Source of the DNA: Nematostella vectensis
Lineage: Eukaryota > Cnidaria > Anthozoa > Actiniaria > Edwardsiidae
Length of the DNA stretch: 64,000 bases
Direction of reading: 5' to 3'
Assembly: GCF_932526225.1 (NCBI RefSeq)
Contig: NC_064042.1
Location: 9,520,540 to 9,584,539 of the forward strand
Positions 1 through 11,659 of the stretch are shown here, one piece after another. The stretch's first letter is position 1. Each line of letters starts with the position of its first letter. The translations under genes and the position numbers were made by a program. The notes beneath the pieces are model-generated. The model was not told where the DNA came from. It ran no database searches and saw only the letters and a list, made by a program, of their open reading frames with translations.

Positions 1-370
1 AGGGTTTGATAATTCATGATGAAGGCCATATTTGGGTGTGGTTACTACTGACCTTGAATCGTTAAAACAGTGCCACTGTCTACTCTGTGGGTGCTTACAG
101 TAAGCCGTGTAATGGCCGCCATATGTTGACCCAGAGTGGTTAGAAACAGCGTACAGGCTGTACACAGCAGACTGGCCCTCTGTAGGTAAATGCACAGGCA
201 AACAGTAAGGAAAAGAGGAAAGTTAACATAATATTTAAAACAAAGCAGACAGCACTTAGTATCAGCAGGTAAGTTCACAGGAAAACAGTGAGGAAAAGAG
301 GCTGGCAAAACACATACAAAACAAAAGAGAAGCAGACAAGCAAACAAAAACAGAGAATAAAGGATTTTAC

Positions 371-3300
371 CTGATGGATCAGCCGCAAATTCACCAAGTT
401 CCTGGGGGGATGTAACAGGAAACACAACATTTGTCTGGAGCTTGGATCGAAAACCATAACCAGAGAAGCGCTTTAGGTCTAACAAGGAATTAAGGTAGTC
501 ATCAAATATAACATCACAAAGGCCACTTAAACCAGAAGACTTGGCATGGAGACAGCTGGAAGGTTTTCTATCGTGGTGATGACTGAATAGAAAATCATAT
601 CTTGTGGTCTGCACATGCGTGGTAAACTCAGGGAGAGATATCAACGTAAAGGCTAAAGTTTTTTTTTTTACCTTCTGTGACATAGGTTTTGTTTAAGGGC
701 TATCCTGAAAATACATCAACAAAACTACTCTAGTTGTAACTACTGTATCATTGGTGCTCCCTTTGAGAAAACTTGGATCTGCCCTTCTGGTGGATGCACA
801 TCCATATGATTTCCAGCAGATGACGAGAGAAGGTGATTGACAGAGGTTTTCCATTCAAATCAGATAATCAAGGATACGAATAACAAGAATTCTTGGAAAT
901 CTCTGTACTGTGAATTTCTTGGTTGACTTGCGCTTCTTTTTGCACTTCTCACAGGTCTGAGAGAAGCAAAATAAGGTGTCAGTCCAGGAGTATTTTTTAT
1001 CCAGAAATGAAAATATCCAATACAGTTAGAAACTGAGGTGTCTGGGAAAATAACTTCTATTTTCAAAGAACATTGCATTTATTTTTTGCCATTTCAAGTT
1101 CTTTATGTTAGACAGTAAATCAGACCAAGCTGCGAGAATAAGTTTAGATTTTTTCTAGCACATACCGGTCTCTCATCACCATCAAGTACTTCCTCTTTGG
1201 TGAAGAGTTCCATACAGTCCCGGATGTCCACATCGCCTCCACCAGTATACCGGCTACTTGAGTACCCACTACCAGATTTCTGAGCAAAACAACAACAAAT
1301 TAACCAGCTTGATATTACTGTACGTATAATACCAATCCTACTGTAGCCTCTACCAATCTATATGTCATGATAATGCTTGCTGAGTTCATGCCACTAGAAA
1401 AAAACAACAATCGGGGGGGGGGGGGGGGGGGGAGGATTCGCACTGTGTAAGCACTATACATATCATAATATTCTCTTACTATTCTTAGTAGACCAATTTT
1501 GGAGTTGAGTTTGGGTGTGATACTCACACAATGTAAATGTGCAGTGTGGATATAATGGTCCCTAATTACCTTAAATAAACGTAAAATGCATATAAATTGA
1601 GACTAATTTGCCTACCCTTGGGATAGGAAGGGAGAGATCCCAGAAAGGATCAAAGGTGACTGACTTGAAGCCGCATTCTAGGCATATAAGGGTGCTCTTG
1701 AGTACGCCCACAAACAGATCTGAAAAATGAAACAACACAAGTTCACCCAAAAACAGGTCTGAAAAATGAAACAACACAAGTTCACCCACAAACAGATCTG
1801 AAAAATGAAACAACACTAGTTCACCCACAAACAGGTCTGAAAAATGAAACAACACTAGTTCACCCAAAACAGATCTGAAAAATGAAACAACACGAGTTCA
1901 CCCACAAACAGATCTGAAAAATGAAACAACATGAGTTCACCCACAAACAGGTCTGAAAAATGAAACAACACGAGTTCACCCACAAACAGATCTGAAAAAT
2001 GAAACAACACAATTTCACCCACAAACAGGTCTGAAAAATGAAACAACACAAGTCACCCACAAACAGATCTGAAAAATGAAACAACACAATTTCACCCACA
2101 AACAGATCTGAAAAATGAAACCACACGAGTTCACCCACAAACAGATCTGAAAAATGAAACAACACGAGTTCACCCACAAACAGATCTGAAAAATGAAACA
2201 ACACAAGTTCACCCACAAACAAATCTAAAAAAAGGAAACAACACGAGTTCACCCACAAACAGATCTGAAAAATGAAACAACACAAGTTCACCCACAAACA
2301 GATCTGAAAAATGAAACAACACGAGTTCACCCACAAACAGATCTGAAAAATGAAACCACAAGAGTTCACCCACAAACAGATCTGAAAAATGAAACCACAA
2401 GAGTTCAAGGATGGTGGACAAAGTCAATTTTGATCAGTGGTGCAAACATGCATTCATATCAAGAATGGGAGATTTGGATGTTTTTATTTTATTCAATACT
2501 TACTATGAATAAACTTTCTTCCTTCACAAAACCCAACTCTAAGGGTATCTATGAAGTTTGAATTGAACCCACATCACCCCCAACTATTTTCAAGTTTATC
2601 AGGTAATCAAAGCAGTTTTGTTTGTGCATTTTTAAAATGGTTAAGTATATTACTAACAACCTCAGTTTGAGTATTTTACCTGTAATTAAGCTGTTATCTC
2701 GCTCAATGTAAAGCTTCCATGACTTCTTTGCTTTCTCCAAATCACTGAAAAAGAATGAAGGAAGGGTGTTGTCACAGTTACACACAAGAAAAATGTATTT
2801 GTTTTCAAAACACACACACATGTAGCAACCCAAAGAACGCATTTAATTTCTCCAAGGGGTTTTTACTCAACTTAACAAACCGTACATTTGCATTGTGTCT
2901 AAAACTCGTTTTCACGTGTTTATCTAACATGCATGCACGTGGTGCTAAATATTCCCTAGGGGGGAAGGGGTGTATACAATAAATGACAAACGATACATTT
3001 TACATATACATACATAGTTTTTACTACCATGAATATATATTCTAATAATATACTTACGAGAGAGAGTTGTCAAATTCACACATCTTGTACTTTGGCTTTT
3101 CTTGTACTTTATTCAGATCATCATGGAGGCCCTCAAGTAGAAAGTGTAAGAACTCTTGTGCATCTTGCTGACTGCAATTAAAAAGGTGAAAGGTAAATGG
3201 TAACTCATTACAAGTATTTAAGGAATTATTAAGCATACTGAATCATTACAGACATGGGAGACTTAAATAATCAGTACCGGTACTGGATAAAGTTGTGTGT

Positions 3301-6300
3301 ATATAAAAAATTTGTATAATAAATTACGGCAATGGTTTTGTACCTGAAGGGCTTTTGCAAAATTTTACACCCACTGATCTCCTTTCCCCAGGTACCCCAA
3401 GGACAAAATAGAAACAAAATAACATAACTCACTTAAATCCTACAAAGCGTGGGGCAAATCTCTGGATCTGTGTCTTGAAAGCATGGGCCGAGATAGCAGA
3501 CTCTGTCGCATTATGCTTCCACATGGATTTAATTAAATCAGCAAAAGCTAGAAAAAAACAGAAGAAAAAAAAAACAAGGATTCGATATTGCAGAATTTGC
3601 AGATTTTTCTTGTAAATGAGACATTGGGGTGCAAGAAAAAAAAGAGGAAAACACTGTTAATAGATGGAAATCTTTACATATGTCATTAAAATGGAAAGGA
3701 AAGAATGGCTATTTTGAATAATCATGCTCTCACTGGTGGGCCCATTTCAACTGTGAGGAGTCTTTTAAGGTGACAGGTGATTAATTAGAAGGTAAATTAA
3801 TTGATGAATTGCATAAAATGCTGCCAAGATGAAGGTTAAATAGTTCATGCTTTCCTTTTTAAAGTGAAAAAACAAGTACTTTTCTAAAAAAATTTATTCA
3901 GCTCGACAAATCTGAATTAACTATTATTTGTACACATTAAAAACATTAGGAACAGCAGATATGAAAATATTAGCAGTAGCAATATTTTTTAAAATTAAAG
4001 TTGGCAATTCATGACAACAGGTGACTTCCACTTAAAATCAAGTTTACATTATACATGTTTACATTTACATACCAAAACAAAAATTAAAAACTGCTGTAGC
4101 CATCAAGCCAGAGAGCCATGAAAAAAGGGCTTCAATGGGAAATAAGCCCTTTTTGACATAGCCACCTTCTGTCTGATTTGTATAAGGGCTGAATAAGTTT
4201 AGCCTTTTGTGGTTGTTATTTTGCCACCAAAAGCTGGAGCATTTACAATTTGCTACCCAAAGGTCACAATGATTTCTTAGTGCAAGTCACCTATTTTTGT
4301 AAGAAAATGTGACTATCAACATGAAAGATTCTTGTCCTGTTTAGGTGAAAATTATAGTCTGACAATACTAAGACCTCCTACTGTTGCATTGTACCTTGTA
4401 CAAGGCGACCTTTCATACTGCTTTTCTTGTTGATGCTGCTGACATAAGTTCCTTTCAGAACAATATTCGTGAGCAGCCATGTGCTGCTAAGACATTGCAG
4501 GATAGAGTTCATAAAACACTGAAAAGAGAAAAAGGAACATATTCAGAATTTCAAGTAACAAATAAGATTATGCACCTGAGAATTGATACAGTATCTCCTG
4601 TCAGTTTGTTTGAGAGTTCTTGGATAACACTAATTCAAGGTTAAAAGTTACTTAACAAATACAGGGGTCACACTTATATTTTGGATCTTGTTTGGAGCCT
4701 TTTAATCCTCTTAAAATAGCATTAAATCTGAAAATCGTCAACTCAATAAAAACACAGATTCAACATATTTTCCATGCAAATTTTGTTTGGTAAGATGACA
4801 ATCCCCTAATCTTAAAAGCAACTTTAAAAATTCAACTTACTGTATTTCCAAGATTACGAAGACCAACCAAACCATCGCTGCTGTCCCGGCTAATGGGCTA
4901 AAAACCAGCAACAATATCCTGTTAGGGGCTGATTACATGACAGACTTTAGCCTGAGCTGAGTTTCCTGTTCGGTTAGTGGGGCTAAATGTCCAGCCCATT
5001 TCTTTCAAATTGTCAATTAGTATCTCTAAAAATATGTAACATTTATCAAAATCCACCAACCCTAGACATTGTGATGTCTCAAAACCTCACATGTTTTGCT
5101 GTGGATGGAAAATGACCATACATATCTGGTGTTCTCTGTAAAAAACACTTTAATAAAGACAGTACTTTACATATTATATAATCTATATTTCGGATTTGAA
5201 AACCCTTTACTAAAGATGTTAGGAAATCGCATATTGACAATTCAAAGCATTCAGTGGAATTATGTTTTAAAAATAGTCTATACTTATAAGTACACACATC
5301 TGTCACACGATCTGTACAAACCAAGTGCAACTTATTATATAAATTGTACAAGTACAATATCGAACATGACGACAAAATGGCCAATATCCAGAAGTAGCTA
5401 ATGATCTCATAAATAGATCCAGTTAACTCTAACACCAGTATAGTAATAAACATTGATAACATGGCAAATGCAAACACTCACCGTTAATGTTGGCGATAAA
5501 CTCGAGCTTGAATTTCTGCTAAGGGATTTAGGGGACGCGGTGATCGGATCTCTCTTGTTATCATTGTAATCAAGAATAAATTTACTTTTCCTGTTGGAAG
5601 ACGTTGAATCTGAGGAAGGTGAGCTTTCGGGACTGCTAGCATCAAACGATGATTTTCTATATCGAGAGAAAGAGTCATGTGGTGGCGATTTGTAATCCCT
5701 CGGAATGGTACTCATGTAAAAAGATGAATGCTCGCTAGCTCTCGGCAAACTCTCTATTGTTTTTGTCCGTGATTTGAGACCAGTAGCTCGAGAGGTACTA
5801 TCTGCATAATCTTCTGGCCTATAGGGCCGAGTAGAGGTATGTGAGTTTGAAACTGAACTTAAATTAAGATTTGAAAAGGATTGCGACCGCCTTCCGGAGA
5901 GTCTGCTGGTGGTTGAACCCGATGTGGTGGTATTATAACCTTTGCTTATACTACGAGAGTTAGAACTTGAGTACGGAGAGGAGAAATCTGTCTTCACACA
6001 TGTGCTCAAAGGCTCTCTGTAGCTAGATTTAGTTGATCCACCGTAAAGACTAGAATTCCGTTGTGTCTCTTCTCTTTTTCGAGTCGTGTGTGGTTCGGAC
6101 GCGGCCACAAACCGCACATCGTTTGAGTCGTGGTTAAGACTGTGTCGGTTTGGCAGCGGTCCCGGTCCATTTGGTAATGATCTGGTACCTCTAGTTCCTG
6201 GTATAGTCCTGTAAGAGCTATTATAAGAACCTGTAGGACGAGAAATCGTAGCTCTTGTCGACGAATGTGCTACAGACGAATGTGCTACAGTTCTTTCACT

Positions 6301-6390
6301 CGTGGTGCGAGATGCCGTTTCTTTGGATAAATAGCTGTCAAACGACCTCGAGTTGGACATCGATACTCCACCGTGTGCCCTAACAGACAT
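371..6390 (-). CDS. USP2: Ubiquitin carboxyl-terminal hydrolase, USP2/USP21 type (C-terminus off window)
   Basis: Cysteine protease that removes ubiquitin from substrates. Exons, in transcription order: 6390-5482, 4897-4841, 4518-4395, 3547-3433, 3171-3058, 2744-2680, 1719-1616, 1279-1166, 956-878, 478-371; all have consensus splice sites and phases that join. The first exon encodes ~303 residues rich in Ser, Thr and Arg, without a recognisable domain, as in vertebrate USP2. The peptidase then begins with [11 protein letters not shown], and the next exon opens with the catalytic cysteine ([11 protein letters not shown]). Further family landmarks are [17 protein letters not shown], a zinc-knuckle pair (CLEC and CEKC), [10 protein letters not shown] and [13 protein letters not shown]. 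The exon with the catalytic histidine should lie left of base 371 outside the window. USP2 is the closest match I know; USP21 or USP8-like are alternatives. It shares a ~450-bp divergent promoter region with the oxidoreductase at 6847. Confidence 0.93.
1413..1432. repeat. poly(G) tract in a USP2 intron
   Basis: An uninterrupted run of 20 G. Similar G or C runs recur throughout the window. Confidence 0.95.
1700..2408 (-). repeat. 39-bp minisatellite containing a 3' splice site
   Basis: About 18 tandem copies of a 39-bp unit whose plus-strand core is ACCCACAAACAGATCTGAAA. Read on the minus strand, each unit is a pyrimidine-rich tract ending in CAG followed by ATCTGTTTGTGGG, which is exactly the start of the USP2 exon at 1719 with its acceptor. 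The array therefore consists of copies of the intron-exon junction. Variants such as CAG-ACCTG and a one-base deletion near 1866 are visible. Confidence 0.93.
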
Positions 6391-6846
6391 TTGAAGCCGA
6401 TTGAGGTTTTCCTTCGGCGTATTTTGTCGAGAATGTGCAGGAATAACCAGCCAGCAATTTTCCTAACCGTCCATGGACGTTCTTTCTTGTTTTGTCCGCC
6501 ATCGTTCAGCTGTATCACGTGATCCACAACTTACGACGTCATGGCAACAGATATACAATGGGGAAGGGAGGGGGTGTAGCTAATAGTTTTCTCTTTTTCT
6601 ACTACGCTACTACGCAAAATAGATTGTTTTAAAATAAGATAAGATCTCATGTCTTTATGTTATCATCTGTATTTAAAAAAAAGCGTTTTGTATTTTATAC
6701 CATTGGACGGTCTTTTTGAGCCCGCGATATATATCTACCGCTGTACTTTTTTCGTGGGCGCGTCTGAATGGAAAAAATAGGAAAAATATTGTATTGTCAG
6801 TATTTCCTTTCCAGGATTTTATCTCTAACATTCTTGCACACATATC
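6391..6846. promoter_or_regulatory. Divergent promoter region, USP2-like and VAT1-like genes
   Basis: The 456 bp between the two divergent start codons hold no coding signal. An inverted CCAAT box (ATTGG, near 6702) is present, followed by TATATATC near 6728. Both genes are probably transcribed outward from here; this is inferred from position only. Confidence 0.5.
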
Positions 6847-9622
6847 ATGATAAGTATCGCTTCTCCCGGGGGATATGACAAGCTTGAATACAGACCCTTA
6901 CCAAATGAGGGTTTCACAGAAGGCGCCAATGTCAAACTGCGGAATATCCCCGAACAAGATCTCGTTGTAGTGAAAACTTTCGCATGTGGGGTCAATTACG
7001 CCGATATCTGCATCCGCTGGGGGCTTTATGAATCAGCTAAGAAGTTTGTAGGCTGGCCTATCACTCCAGGATTTGAATTCAGTGGCGTTATTCAATGGAA
7101 AGGGGAGAATGTCACAGAGTTTAAAATCGGGCAAGAGGTCTTTGGGGCGTCCTTATTCGGGAGTTACTCAGAATGTATTCGGGTTCCGAAGAACCAGTTA
7201 TTTGCATTGCCAAAGAAAATGAGCAAAAATGAAGCGGCAGGGTTGCCAACTGTTGCTTTGACAGCATGGTATGCTTTTTTTGAGCTGGCACATACTCGCC
7301 CTGGAGCCTGGGTTCTAGTGCACTCTGCCGCAGGCGGTGTGGGAAGTATGCTGGTGCAGATGGCTAAGATAGCTGGGTGTCATGCGGTAGGAGTTGTGGG
7401 GGCGGGGCACAAAATAGACTTTGTTAGAAGCCTTGGTAAGTCAAGAGGGGATTTAACATCATTGCTACATTCACATTCAAATCTTGTACAAGAATAGGGG
7501 ACTTGCGCTAAGAGATCATGTGGCGTTTTGGGTGGCTAACTGGCATATGCTCAGGTTTTTTTTGGCTTAAACTTGCAGCTCCCCTATTTTTGTTTTACAA
7601 TGAATAATAATTCTCGAATCAGGAACCAGGACTTCCCTTATAAAAGACCAGGAAAAAAAACATGGAGAAACATAATCTGATTCATGGGAACCTGATTTGT
7701 TAGGAATGAACCCCCTTTGCTGCATTTCCTTTGCTATTACTGGCATCAAATACTTCTTTACCTAGAGTGTCTGTAATGGGAGATTAAAATAAAGTAAGCA
7801 AAGTTGAGACACTTTGGAGGAGGGGGGGGGAGGTTCCCTATATAAGGATGACCGGTATGGTCATATTACCTTTGAAGGGAAAAAAAAGTCACAGCTTTGG
7901 TGGTAAATGATTAGATGTTTTGAACAATTGTACAGGGCTTAAAAATGTAGCTTGATCCATACCCTTTTTAGTACTGTTTGTTTTAGAGGTGAAAATGAGA
8001 TTCTTTATGTGGTGTTCGAGATCAGTCTCAGACAATTAATTTACAAATTTACTCATTTCCATCCACCCAGGTTGTGACCATGTTATTGACAAATCTGCAC
8101 AGGATTTGTGGCAAGAAGCAAAAGTTATCTGTCCAGATGGCTTTAGTGCAGTCTTTGATGCTAATGGAGTTGCCACCTTGAAGCAAAGTTATGCTCATCT
8201 TGCACCTGGAGGAAAGCTTGTAATTTATGGTAAGAATGTTATGGAAGATCTATCTAGAAGTCTTATGCCACAAATGGGCAAAGCTACCTTTTACCCGAAT
8301 ATACCATGTCAGTACTTTTATCAGCTGCATGAATACCAAAAACAGAACAAAAAATCAGGACCATAGCTAGCACTTAGGCAGAAACTCTCACATCCGCCTA
8401 AGACGAGCCAGAATTTGACAAAAGATATATGAAAGGAACAGGAAAAAATGGTTTAGGGTAACCCACTCCCCTCCCCCGCCTGATAAGTTTTCAATCTATC
8501 CCCATGAAAAGATTGGGTTGCACCTCAGAAGTGATCACTACCTATGCCTATGACAACAATAATAATATTGTGCTGCACTTTGTGTACTGGTTTTCATACC
8601 ATGCTCCCAAGATCAAGTGATGGTAGTTCTGGCAGTCTTAATGTGTTCAGCTGGCTGAAGATGGCTTGGAATTATATCTGGACTCCAGGATTCAACCCAC
8701 TCGAGGTGAGTTTTGGGCCCATGGGCTGGAAAGGGGGTGGTAGGGTGGTTTGATAGATGAGCAAAGGCTTGATGGAGTATCAGGTTTAAGAGCCTTGAAC
8801 ATAGAACAACATATATTATTATTTTGTGGTTTAGATGGAATCCCTCATCTCCATGAACTAGCTAGCTTGAGATTACAAAGGTTCTTGTCAGTGACTGATA
8901 CTTGTGATGCTCTGGGACCAGGCTTACAGGACCAAGGGCTCTAAAGGATTTTTGGTGGTTTGGTTTGATAATTTTTAAAACACGTACCAAGCAATTTCCA
9001 TCATTGGGCATCAAAACTTTGGTTTAAGTATCTAGTAAACATTTTAGTTATCAGGTGTGGAATTTTCATTAAAAAGGTATTTATTGGAAGCTATTAAAAT
9101 TAATTTGAATTTTCCAAAAGGCACTGATCTTCAGGATTTCTCTCAACAATTTCTCAAAGATTTTCTTGACAATGCAAACAGGGTTGCTTTTATTTTTACA
9201 AAATAACCAAAGCTACCCTTGCCTGCAGACTTATTCCTTCTACTCTAGTCTGACCTCAGCCAGAATAAAGCTACTCCTTAAAAAAATCTAGGTAAATTCA
9301 TGCAAATTATCTTGCTACACATTTTTTGGCCACTGGCTACCCAAGGTAATCCCAAATTATCTCATAATCCTATTGTTTTTTTTTTATTGAACAGATGACA
9401 ACTGCTAATAAGAGCATCATGGCTTTCAACTTGAGTTTCATGTTTGACCAGATTGAGCTTCTTGCTGGAGCCATGAAGCAAATCATAGGCTGGGTTGAAG
9501 AGGGGCAACTCAAGGTTGCAAGGGTCAGCAGTTATCCTCTCAAACAAGTTGCTATGGCCCATAGAGACTTGGAGTCTGCCCAGACTGTCGGCAAACTTGT
9601 TCTAACTATGAATGATCATTGA
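6847..9622 (+). CDS. VAT1-like zinc-independent quinone oxidoreductase (MDR family)
   Basis: Medium-chain dehydrogenase/reductase of the VAT1/zeta-crystallin branch, expected to reduce quinone-type carbonyls with NADPH. Exons: 6847-7435, 8071-8229, 8590-8705, 9395-9622; 363 residues. The N-terminal catalytic domain shows the quinone-oxidoreductase pattern GVNYADICIRWGLYE and PGFEFSGVI. The Rossmann nucleotide-binding motif is HSAAGGVGSMLVQMAK near residues 159-174. The C-terminal part (IYG-FHTMLPR, NKSIMAFNLS, GKLVLTMNDH stop) completes the fold. No zinc-ligand cluster is visible, as expected for this branch. The start is the ATG at 6847, within TATCATGA. Exon 3 must begin after TG rather than AG to keep frame (see findings). 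A plain quinone oxidoreductase rather than a true VAT1 orthologue is possible. Confidence 0.88.
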
Positions 9623-10061
9623 GGTGGTAGAAGACCATGTCCGGTAGCAGATCTAAGGGGGGGGGGGGGGATAAAAACCTTCTTTTTGGGCTACTAAAGG
9701 AAATTGTTATGTGAAAAGATGACATAAAGAGCACTCCTCCAAGAGGCAAATGTAGCAAAAAAATAATTGACCTCCCCCCCCCACTCTTTCTCACTAAGCC
9801 ATACCATACCCTGCTTCAGTCAAAAGCTAGATTCACCCCTGATGTCATTTGGTTTTTATGGGCCTGTTTTCTTAATCATGCTGTTACAGGAGAGATGGAA
9901 AGATAATCTGAAGGATCCCATAAAAAATACTAACAAAGAAGATGTAGACTAATGAGTTCTAGTAATCTCTTAGTCAATTCTAATCTAAAACCAAGGAACT
10001 GGAACCCATTTAGAAGACGTGCCCAATTCAAAATGGTACGTTGAACATTTAATTTTAAAAG

Positions 10062-10292
10062 GTGAAAGAGAGGTCTAGGAATTTAGGGGTTATCCTAACA
10101 AAATGTTTTTATTTTTTATAAAATATATGTTGTTGTTAGAGAAATAAAACAATATCCACAAATGAACTGATATTAGAAGTGAAATAGAGGTCTAGTAATT
10201 TAGGGGTTATCCTAACAAATTGTTTTTATTTGTTTTAAAATTATATGTTGTTAGAGAAATAAAACAATATTCACCAAGGAACTGATATTAGG
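10062..10292. repeat. Two-copy tandem repeat (~116 bp unit) downstream of VAT1-like gene
   Basis: Two adjacent copies share AGAGGTCTAG, ATTTAGGGGTTATCCTAACA and GAGAAATAAAACAATAT. Each copy carries AATAAA, so the repeat may have doubled a poly(A) region; that is inference. The rest of 9623-10061 shows a poly(G) tract at ~9657 and nothing coding. Confidence 0.8.
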
Positions 10293-10480
10293 AGTCTCAA
10301 AAGTGTGTAGACATGAAATAGACATCGTATTAATATGAACAATAGTGAAGACTCCATTACATTAAAAGCTCATGGCATGGTGTACATATTAATGTAAAAC
10401 GAATGATAAGAAACAGTTTATGCAGATTTTTGTCTAATAAACTGGCAGTAAAAGCATCTAGAACTGAAATTAAGCAGCTT

Positions 10481-11125
10481 TCCTTTTCCCTGTGTCTACT
10501 TTCACGGCTTCCGGTAAAGGAGGAAAAAACTATTTTTTCCCATTTTCTCGATCTTTAGCCTAAATAACATGTTTCTGGCTTTGAAACATTCCCACGATTA
10601 TTAAGAAAAGCCAAGAGATGTTTTTTAGCTTAAAAAGCTGTGCATTGAGTGACCCGCAAATGCTCGGCACAGTATGAACGAAGCGTGGAGTTCGACAATT
10701 CTCGTTTTCGCCATAACAGCTCTGCAATGAGAAAAAAGTATATGCACTTCCCTTTTTTCTTTTTGAAGCCAAAATGAAAAGTTTCGACTTTAAAAACCTC
10801 CCACCGTTATTTAGAACCGTAAAACGATGGCTTCGAGCTGAAAAAATTCGCAAAAGGCGACATGCGAGTGCTCGGCACAATGAACGATGCATGAAATGTC
10901 GAACTCCCCTCTTCGTTCATACTTTGCCGAGTATTTGTAGGCCGCTTGTTGCATAGCTTTTCAGGCTAAAAATCGTCGCTTGGCTGTTCTAAATAATCGT
11001 GGAAGTGTTTTAAAGCCAGAAACTTGTTATTTATTCTAAAAATCGAGAAAACTGGGGCCGGCCGTGCAGCTAGTTTTTTTTCCCTCCTTTACCGGAAGCC
11101 GTGCAAGTAGACAGCGTTTCCTTTT
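10481..11125. mobile_element. Foldback / MITE-like element with ~220-bp inverted arms
   Basis: The left arm (10481-~10710) and the reverse complement of the right arm (~10905-11125) match over TGTCTACTT, CACGGCTTCCGGTAAAGGAG, TTTCTCGAT, TTTCTGGCTTT, CACGATTATT and CTCGGCA-AGTATGAACGAAG. There is no transposase ORF, so it would be a non-autonomous element lying between the VAT1-like and IkB-A genes. The remaining 11126-11550 shows nothing I can name. Confidence 0.8.
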
Positions 11126-11553
11126 AGAGATCCGGGCTGCATTTCTGAAGAACAGTGTATTAAAAACAATTGAAGAAAAATTTACGAAAAACCCTGCTAG
11201 AATTATTTATCCAAATAGTCATAGACCTATCGAGCAAACATCCTCACTAAAAAAAAGAAAAAAAAATAAGGAAGCGATTTTGTATATATTTCCCTCTTGA
11301 ATAGAGTTTTTTTGTTGTTGAATAATGGCCACATAATCAATGTTATTATCTGTAGGCCGGACAAGCCATGGTTGGTTTTGTGTCCATAACACGGGTAAAA
11401 AAATGGGTTCCCAAAAATATCTATGAAACCCTCCTGCTTTGTTTTACCCATTCAGCATGAAACCCATGAGCCAACTGAAAGGTCTTGGACGGTCAATATC
11501 ACATTACCTTATTTGACTTTCTGCTCTGAGTCACAGTTATATTACGAAAGTCG

Positions 11554-11563
11554 GGGAAGCCCC
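11554..11563. promoter_or_regulatory. Candidate NF-kappaB site upstream of IkB-A
   Basis: GGGAAGCCCC fits the NF-kappaB consensus GGGRNNYYCC and lies ~100 bp before the IkB-A start codon. Two further matches lie in intron 1. The site is a sequence match only. Confidence 0.45.
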
Positions 11564-11659
11564 TAGTAATGGTAGCCTCGCTTTGATTGGTTCTTTTGTA
11601 CCCCCAAAATAAATTAACATATTAAGATCAACTTCCTGTACATTTTCTTAACTTACCTA

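Noticed and set aside
1855-2427. Long open frames with [13 protein letters not shown] repeats as a separate repeat protein
   Set aside because: They arise from the 39-bp array of splice junctions; only extension of the USP2 exon at 1719 would make sense of them.
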